Source of the DNA: Elusimicrobiota bacterium
GTDB lineage: Bacteria; Elusimicrobiota; Elusimicrobia; UBA1565; UBA9628
Direction: 5' to 3'
Assembly (NCBI GenBank): GCA_028869495.1
Contig: JAGWRY010000253.1
Location: forward strand, 1-10,361
Length of the DNA stretch: 10,361 nt
Position numbers and translations under genes: made by a program. The notes under the pieces were generated by a model, which saw only the letters and a program-made list of their open reading frames with translations, had not been told where the DNA came from and ran no database searches. This document shows, in pieces, positions 1 to 4,543 of this stretch. Each line of letters starts with the position of its first letter. Position 1 is the first letter of the stretch.

Positions 1-469
1 CGCGCCGGCGCATCCACGCGCGCGCCAGGCCCTGGTGGAAGTGCCAGCCGCCCCACAGCTGGATCGGCGCCGCGATCAGCAGTCCGGTGTACGGCGAGAG
101 GTTCAAGTGGTGCGCGAGCATCAGCGGGATCGACAGCACCGCCGCGCCCTGCAGGCGCGTGAGCAGGACGCTCTGCTCCTCCTGCTGGGACAGCAGGGAG
201 ATCGACTCGGCCTGCGTGCGGCTCTCGCTGACGCCGAGCACGTCGTAGCCGGCCTTCTCGATCGCGCGGCGCAGGCGCTTGAGGCCGAGGTCCGGGCCGG
301 GCGCGTAGGAGACCTCGACCGTTCGCGACGGCAGGTCCACGGCGACGCGCTCGACGCCGCGCAGGGCCGCGAGCGCGCGCTCGATCTTCGCGGCGCACTC
401 CGCGCCGTGCATGCCGAGCACCGGCAGGACGACGCGGCGCGCGGCCGCCGCGGGGGCGCGCGGCGTCAC
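1..469 (-). CDS. Heavy-metal P1B-type ATPase (CopA-like), N-terminal 156 residues, cut by window edge
   Basis: This is the N-terminal part of a membrane ATPase that exports Cu or another soft metal at the expense of ATP. The frame is open from a GTG at 469 to the window edge. Residues 13-80 form a ferredoxin-like HMA domain (VVLPVLGM, then AAKIERALAALRGVERVAVD). Residues about 103-121 and 127-150 are the first two membrane helices, and the second (PYTGLLIAAPIQLWGGWHF) is typical of CopA-type pumps. The P-domain and CPx motif lie outside the window. I chose the GTG start because it overlaps the stop of the upstream gene as GTGA and has a GGAG six bases before it; an ATG at residue 20 would remove the domain start. 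The metal site, normally GMxCxxC, reads GMHGAEC at residues 19-25, so the first cysteine is glycine (codon GGC). The metal specificity cannot be told from this part. Confidence 0.88.
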   Translation of the reverse strand, partial: MTPRAPAAAARRVVLPVLGMHGAECAAKIERALAALRGVERVAVDLPSRTVEVSYAPGPDLGLKRLRRAIEKAGYDVLGVSESRTQAESISLLSQQEEQSVLLTRLQGAAVLSIPLMLAHHLNLSPYTGLLIAAPIQLWGGWHFHQGLARAWMRRR

Positions 470-1296
470 TGCAGGCTCCGCTTCCAGTCCTGGTAGACGT
501 CGTCCAGCGTCCGCCAGGAGCCGGGGAAGCCGGAGGCGACGGCCTGGTCGAAGGTCTTGCCGTCGCGGATCGACGTCAGGAACTGCGCGAAGCCGATGCG
601 ACCGCCGCGCTCGATCATGAAGCGGACCAGGCCCTCGGCCTCCGCGTACCACAGGCTGGCCTGATAGCCGTTCTCCGTGTTCGGGGCCATGTTCTCGAGC
701 TGGTCGAGCGGGATCGGCGCCGAGCGCAGGGTCGGCAGGAGGAGCGTGAACATCTCCTGGCCGCGGTTGGAGGCCTGCGACTGCTCGTAGACGGCCAGGC
801 CCTCGTTGACCCAGCGCTGCTGGTCGGAGAGGTTCCCGTTCATGAACTCGTACCAGATCAGGTGCGTCATCTCGTGGGCGAGCACGCCCGGCATCTCCGC
901 GGACTGGTAGACGTAGATCGCGTTGCCGGTCGTGACGCCGGCCGACCACTGCGGCTGGCCGGTCTTCTTCTGATACTCGTCCTGCGCGCCGTAGACGACG
1001 ATCTGGTAGAGGCCGCTCGGCTGGAACGAGTAGAGGCCGGTGTCGGTCATGATCCGCGAGTAGTCCTGCTCGGCCATCGCGGCGACCTGCGACGCGAAGT
1101 CCGGGCCGTACGCGCTGATCTGGAAGTGGAGGCTCTGCTGGCTGGCCGCGCCCGGGTCGAGGCCCGGGAAGACGCCGCTGACCAGCGAGGGCAAGGACGA
1201 GCCCTGCTGGTCGGCCGGCAGCTGGTCGGCCGGGTACGGCACGCAGGCCGACAGCGCGGCCGCCGCCGCCAGAACGACGAGCGCTCCCCGCCTCAT
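466..1296 (-). CDS. Lipoprotein with gluzincin (MA-like, HExxH) metallopeptidase domain
   Basis: This is a predicted membrane-anchored zinc peptidase of 276 residues, acting outside the inner membrane. Residues 1-17 are a short signal peptide ending in a lipobox (LSAC, lipidated Cys18). Residues 141-145 are HEMTH and residues 164-168 are NEGLA, so the zinc ligands would be His141, His145 and Glu165 with Glu142 catalytic. This HExxH plus NEG(L/F)A spacing is the hallmark of gluzincins of the peptidase MA-like group. The C-terminal half (residues 210-272) is a helical segment usual in that group. The substrate is unknown. The stop overlaps the GTG of the metal ATPase gene, so the two are probably translated together. 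The ATG at 1296 lies six bases after a -10-like TAGAAT, with no well-placed Shine-Dalgarno sequence, suggesting a leaderless message. The family call is strong; the biological role is not known. Confidence 0.88.
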   Translation of the reverse strand: MRRGALVVLAAAAALSACVPYPADQLPADQQGSSLPSLVSGVFPGLDPGAASQQSLHFQISAYGPDFASQVAAMAEQDYSRIMTDTGLYSFQPSGLYQIVVYGAQDEYQKKTGQPQWSAGVTTGNAIYVYQSAEMPGVLAHEMTHLIWYEFMNGNLSDQQRWVNEGLAVYEQSQASNRGQEMFTLLLPTLRSAPIPLDQLENMAPNTENGYQASLWYAEAEGLVRFMIERGGRIGFAQFLTSIRDGKTFDQAVASGFPGSWRTLDDVYQDWKRSLQ

Positions 1297-1302
1297 CGCC
1301 CG

Positions 1303-1314
1303 ATTCTATAAATT
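1303..1314 (-). promoter_or_regulatory. Predicted -10 element driving the lipoprotein-metal ATPase operon
   Basis: On the minus strand the bases read AATTTATAGAAT in otherwise very GC-rich DNA. The hexamer TAGAAT ends six bases before the ATG at 1296, so the expected transcription start is the A of the ATG. I see no convincing -35 box. The element resembles four others in the window. Confidence 0.6.
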
Positions 1315-1336
1315 CCTCCGCCCCGCCGGAACCGGC

Positions 1337-1349
1337 AAATTGATATCAT
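1337..1349 (+). promoter_or_regulatory. Predicted extended -10 promoter of the RNA methyltransferase gene
   Basis: The plus strand reads AAATTGATATCAT, a TGnTATCAT extended -10 box. Six bases (1350-1355) separate the hexamer from the GTG start at 1356, which predicts a leaderless transcript. It lies back to back with the lipoprotein promoter in a 59-base divergent gap. No -35-like hexamer is present at the usual distance. Confidence 0.65.
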
Positions 1350-1355
1350 CGCCGC

Positions 1356-2729
1356 GTGGGAGAGAGGCTGACGGTCAAGGTCGACGCGCTGGCGCCGGCC
1401 GGCGACGGGATCGCGCGCGCCGAGGGCTCGGCGCGCGTCGTGTTCGTGCCGCACTCGGCGCCCGGCGACCGCCTCGAGGTCGAGGTCTTCGAGACGAAGG
1501 CCAGCTTCGCGCGCGCGCGCGTCGTCCGCCTGCTGTCCGCCGGCCCCGGCCGCGTCGATCCGCGCTGCCCGCACCACGCGGCGCCGTCGCGCCCGGGCCC
1601 CGCCTGCGGCGGCTGCGGCTGGCAGCACCTGTCCTACGAGGCCCAGCTCGCCGGCAAGCGCGGCATCGTCGTCGACTGCCTGAAGCGCATCGGCAAGTTC
1701 GCGGACGCCGAGGCGCTGACGGCCGAGACGCTGGCCGCGCCGAAGCCCTGGGGCTACCGCAACAAGGTCCAGATCCCGTTCGGCCCCGGACCGAAGATGG
1801 GCTTCTTCTCGGCCGGCACGCGCGAGATCGTCGACCTGCGCGAGTGCCCGATCCAGCCGGACCTGTCGGTCCGGATCGCGCGGACCGTCAAGGAACTGGC
1901 GGCCGCGCGCGGGTGGACCTTCTGGGACGGGCGGACCGGGCGCGGCTGGCTGAGGCACCTCTTCATCCGCACGAACGCCGAGGGGCAGGCCCTGCTCGCG
2001 CTCGTCGTCTCGCGCCCGGAGTTCCCGGACCGCGAGGCCTTCGCCGCCGAGCTGAAGGCGCGCCACCCCGAGATCATCGGCCTGCACCTGAACGTCCAGC
2101 GCGAGCGCACCTCGGTGGTCCTCGGCGACCAGTGGCGGCGCCTGTGGGGCGCGCGCGAGATCGAGGAGACGCTCGGGGCCTTCCGCTTCGCGGTCTCGCC
2201 CGGCGCCTTCCTCCAGGTGAACACGCCGTCGGCCGAGCTGCTCTACGCGGAGGCGAAGTCCGCCCTGCGCGAGGGCGGGCGCCGCTTCCCGCTGGTCCTC
2301 GACCTCTACTGCGGCGTCGGGACGCTGACGCTGTGGCTGGCGGACTGCGCGCCGCGGATCGTCGGCGTCGAGGAGAACCACGAGGCGGTCAAGGACGCCT
2401 ACCGCAACGCGGAGCGCAACGGGATCAAGAACGCGCGCTTCCGCGCCGGGCGAGCCGAAGCCGTCCTGCCGAAGCTCGGCGCCGAATTGCCCGCGGAGTG
2501 CGCCGCGGTGGTCGACCCGCCCAGGATCGGGCTGTCCCAGCCGGTGCGGCGATTCCTCACGGACAAGCGCATGAAAAGGCTCGTCTACGTCTCCTGCGAC
2601 CCGGCGACCTTCGCGCGCGACGCGAATTTCCTGGCCCACTCCGGCTACGCGCTCAAGAGCGTGCGGCCGGTCGATCTCTTCCCGCAGACCGCGCACGTCG
2701 AGCTCGTCGCCCGCCTGGATAGGACTTAA
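1356..2729 (+). CDS. rlmD: TrmA/RumA-family RNA (uracil-5-)-methyltransferase, probably 23S rRNA
   Basis: This SAM-dependent enzyme of 457 residues methylates C5 of a uridine in RNA, most likely in 23S rRNA. Residues 1-60 are a TRAM RNA-binding domain. Cys71, Cys84, Cys87 (ACGGCGWQH) and Cys164 fit the four ligands of the 4Fe-4S cluster found in RumA and absent from TrmA. The SAM-binding loop is DLYCGVGTLTL (316-326), followed by DPPR (387-390). The catalytic cysteine is Cys414 in YVSCDP, and the closing FPQTAHVE (442-449) carries the general base glutamate. The length is normal for the family. The GTG start is preferred because the TRAM domain begins at once and a strong -10 box sits six bases upstream. 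Assignment to RlmD (U1939) rather than RlmC or RlmCD (U747 or both) rests only on general resemblance. A hairpin overlaps the stop codon. Confidence 0.95.
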   Translation: MGERLTVKVDALAPAGDGIARAEGSARVVFVPHSAPGDRLEVEVFETKASFARARVVRLLSAGPGRVDPRCPHHAAPSRPGPACGGCGWQHLSYEAQLAGKRGIVVDCLKRIGKFADAEALTAETLAAPKPWGYRNKVQIPFGPGPKMGFFSAGTREIVDLRECPIQPDLSVRIARTVKELAAARGWTFWDGRTGRGWLRHLFIRTNAEGQALLALVVSRPEFPDREAFAAELKARHPEIIGLHLNVQRERTSVVLGDQWRRLWGAREIEETLGAFRFAVSPGAFLQVNTPSAELLYAEAKSALREGGRRFPLVLDLYCGVGTLTLWLADCAPRIVGVEENHEAVKDAYRNAERNGIKNARFRAGRAEAVLPKLGAELPAECAAVVDPPRIGLSQPVRRFLTDKRMKRLVYVSCDPATFARDANFLAHSGYALKSVRPVDLFPQTAHVELVARLDRT

Positions 2730-2767
2730 GACCCAGACGCGCCCGGGTCTTCGGGGGCTTGCGCCCC
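2728..2767 (+). terminator. Two tandem hairpins after the methyltransferase gene, possible terminator
   Basis: A perfect 7-base inverted repeat, AAGACCC (2728-2734) and GGGTCTT (2745-2751), begins inside the TAA stop codon and has a 10-base loop. A second short stem follows at once: GGGGC (2754-2758), loop TTGC, GCCCC (2763-2767). Neither has a T-tract, so this is at best a weak or atypical intrinsic terminator. Confidence 0.35.
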
Positions 2768-2773
2768 GGCGCC

Positions 2774-2818
2774 CTCGGGGCTATCCTCCCTAAGTCTCGC
2801 GAACTCACGAGCCCCGAG
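2774..2818. promoter_or_regulatory. Perfect 9-base inverted repeat around a candidate promoter upstream of the secreted-protein gene
   Basis: CTCGGGGCT (2774-2782) and AGCCCCGAG (2810-2818) are perfect inverted copies 27 bases apart, ending 17 bases before the ATG at 2836. A TATCCT (2782-2787) touching the left arm is the best -10 candidate. If it is used, transcription would start near 2794 and leave a leader of about 40 bases. The arms could be an operator, or a leader hairpin if transcription starts further upstream. Unlike the other units here, this gene has a leader-length gap and only a weak GAGAG ribosome site (2823-2827). Confidence 0.35.
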
Positions 2819-2835
2819 AAACGAGAGAACAGACC

Positions 2836-4083
2836 ATGCGCCGACCCCTCCTGCACGCCGCCGCGGCGATCCTCCTCGCGTCCTCCGCGCTGGCCGCGGC
2901 CTCGCCCGAGAAGTGGTCCGAGGTCGTGCCGTCGAACCCCTACGTGCAGGACCTGGTCCGCAAGGAGTGCCCCGGCGGCCTGGCCGTGGACAAGGCCGAG
3001 TTGGCGCCCGCGCCGCTCCCCCCGGCCTCGGGCTTCTGGGGAAAGGTCGGGCGGACGCTCAAGGAGGGCGGGCGCGCCGTCAATTACGACAACGGATTCT
3101 TCGTCCCCCTGCAGTGCCTCGACGCCGCGAAGCGCATCAAGGGCGTCTCGACCGTCCAGCTCCATTACTACATCGAGCCCGCGGGCCTGAAGGACCGCTA
3201 CCGCCTCTTCGGCCCGGGCCGCGACCCCTACGGCGAGCTCTCCTTCCAGCCTCTGACCGTCGAGACCAAGCCGGCGCCGCTCCCCCGCCCCAAGCCGAAG
3301 GCCCCGCACCGCGGCCGGCGCCCGCGCCCGACGCACCGCACGCACGTCCCCCTCCCGCCCGTCCGCCCGTCGACGCCGCCGGCGAAGGCGCCGCCGGCGA
3401 AGGTACCGCCGGCGAAGGCACCGCCGGCGAAAGCGCCGCCGGCGAAGGCGCCTCTGGCCTGGCCGAAGACTGCCGACGAGTTCAACCGCCTCTCGCAGAA
3501 CGACCGCGAGCGCTTGTGCGACGCGTACCGGCGCAACGACACCTCCTTGCTCGACGCCGCGCCCGGCTGCAACCCCACCCAGGAGCTCGCGGCGGTCGCG
3601 GCCGCCAACAAGTCCTGCGCCCGGCAGTTCGCGAACCTGAAGGGCGCGGACCGCGCGAGCCAGCAGGAGGCCTGCGTGTCTCAAACCAAGGCCAAGGCCT
3701 GCGGGAGCGGGCCCGGCGCCAACAGCGCGCCGCCCGCCCAGGCGTCCTTCCCGTCCTGGGCCAAGGACGTCTGCAAGGCGCCCCCGGCGATGGACAAGGG
3801 CCCCAAGCCGAACGACGGCAAGACCGACCTCAACCTGAAGGGCCCGCCCCTGCCCGGCGGCTCCAAGCCCGGCCCCGACACGACCACGCAGGCGCCGAAG
3901 AAGACGATGAGCCCGGAGACCGTCGCCAACATCGAGGCCGGCGTCATCGGGGCCGCGACCGGCGGCATGTTCGGCTTCACGATGCTCGGCGCGATGTTCG
4001 GCGGCCCGCTCGGCTTCCTGATCGGGGCCGCGATCGGCGGCGGCGTCTTCTACGGAGCCAACGCCTGGCTCCAGAAGCACTAG
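2836..4083 (+). CDS. Unrecognised secreted protein with PPAKA repeats and C-terminal glycine zipper
   Basis: I do not recognise this 415-residue protein. Residues 1-22 are a signal peptide with likely cleavage after an Ala in ALAAA. Residues 23-145 form a globular-looking domain. Residues 146-207 are a proline-rich, basic linker (KPKAPHRGRRPRP) ending in five PPAK(A/V) units at 181-205. Residues 211-315 hold six cysteines (228, 245, 261, 280, 289, 313), which with Cys45 and Cys94 make eight, consistent with disulfides in an exported protein. After another proline- and glycine-rich stretch, residues 366-408 form a hydrophobic glycine zipper of two possible membrane passes (GVIGAATGG, GAMFGGPLG, GAAIGGG). 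This layout suggests an envelope protein anchored by its C-terminus, with the linker spanning distance or peptidoglycan; that is inference. It shares a strand with the methyltransferase gene but has its own upstream repeat structure. Confidence 0.8.
   Translation: MRRPLLHAAAAILLASSALAAASPEKWSEVVPSNPYVQDLVRKECPGGLAVDKAELAPAPLPPASGFWGKVGRTLKEGGRAVNYDNGFFVPLQCLDAAKRIKGVSTVQLHYYIEPAGLKDRYRLFGPGRDPYGELSFQPLTVETKPAPLPRPKPKAPHRGRRPRPTHRTHVPLPPVRPSTPPAKAPPAKVPPAKAPPAKAPPAKAPLAWPKTADEFNRLSQNDRERLCDAYRRNDTSLLDAAPGCNPTQELAAVAAANKSCARQFANLKGADRASQQEACVSQTKAKACGSGPGANSAPPAQASFPSWAKDVCKAPPAMDKGPKPNDGKTDLNLKGPPLPGGSKPGPDTTTQAPKKTMSPETVANIEAGVIGAATGGMFGFTMLGAMFGGPLGFLIGAAIGGGVFYGANAWLQKH
3376..3450 (+). repeat. 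Five tandem 15-base repeats encoding PPAK(A/V)
   Basis: Five in-frame copies of CCGCCGGCGAAGGCG run without gaps at 3376, 3391, 3406, 3421 and 3436. Copies 2, 3 and 4 differ by one or two bases near the unit end, giving PPAKV once and PPAKA four times. The near identity at DNA level suggests recent expansion, and copy number could vary between strains without breaking the frame. Confidence 0.95.
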
Positions 4084-4094
4084 CCGCGGGCTAG
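4080..4094. terminator. Palindrome holding both stop codons of convergent genes
   Basis: CTAGCC (4080-4085), GCG, GGCTAG (4089-4094) is a perfect 6-base inverted repeat. The left arm contains the TAG of the secreted-protein gene and the right arm contains the TAG of lspA on the other strand. The transcript from either strand would form the same short hairpin. It could mark or protect both 3' ends, but there is no T-tract on either side. Confidence 0.4.
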
Positions 4095-4543
4095 GCGGTC
4101 TTCTTGTCGTCCGAGAGGCCCCAGGCCAGCATCAGCGCGCCGACGGTGATGCACGAGTCGGCGACGTTGAAGACCGGCCAGTGGTGCAGGTACAGGAAGT
4201 CCACGACGAAGCGGTACGCGATGCGGTCGTAGAGGTTGCCGACCGCGCCCGCCAGCACCAGGGTCCCCCCCGCCTGCAGCCAGAGGTTGTCCTTCGGCCA
4301 GCGCCGCAGGAAGCCCAGCAGGACGACGATCAGGACTCCCGAGACCGCGATGAAGAAGCCGTTGGCGCCGCGATGCCCCAGGCCCAGGCCGAAGGCCGCG
4401 CCGGTGTTCTCGACGTAGGAGAGCTCGAAGAACGGCAGGATCCGGATCGGGGCGCGGAAGCGCAGGACGTGCAGGGCCCAGAGCTTCGTCGCCCGGTCCG
4501 CCGCCAGCAGGACGGCTACAGCTGACGCGCGCAGCGCCCGCAT
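4091..4543 (-). CDS. lspA: Lipoprotein signal peptidase (signal peptidase II)
   Basis: This inner-membrane aspartyl protease of 150 residues removes the signal peptide from prolipoproteins after diacylglyceryl transfer. Conserved blocks are in order: ADRATKLW (15-22), ELSYVENTGAAFG (40-52), GAVGNLYDRI (99-108), VVDFL (113-117) and FNVADSCI (125-132). The catalytic aspartates are Asp115 and Asp129. Four hydrophobic segments are visible (about 5-24, 61-79, 91-105 and 125-143). It begins inside the end of ileS with a 28-base overlap, so it is almost certainly in the same transcript, as in many bacteria. No properly spaced Shine-Dalgarno sequence is seen, so coupling to ileS translation is likely. 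A client may be the lipobox protein encoded at 466-1296. Confidence 0.96.
   Translation of the reverse strand: MRALRASAVAVLLAADRATKLWALHVLRFRAPIRILPFFELSYVENTGAAFGLGLGHRGANGFFIAVSGVLIVVLLGFLRRWPKDNLWLQAGGTLVLAGAVGNLYDRIAYRFVVDFLYLHHWPVFNVADSCITVGALMLAWGLSDDKKTA

Noticed and set aside
3376..3450. Short tandem repeats as a possible CRISPR array
   Set aside because: The units are 15 bases with no spacers and code in frame for PPAKA, so this is a coding repeat.
1293..4080. Long minus-strand frames (1293-2696 and 2653-4080) antisense to the methyltransferase and secreted-protein genes
   Set aside because: Their composition is dominated by Arg, Gly and Ala with no motif. The plus-strand genes have clear family motifs or a signal peptide.
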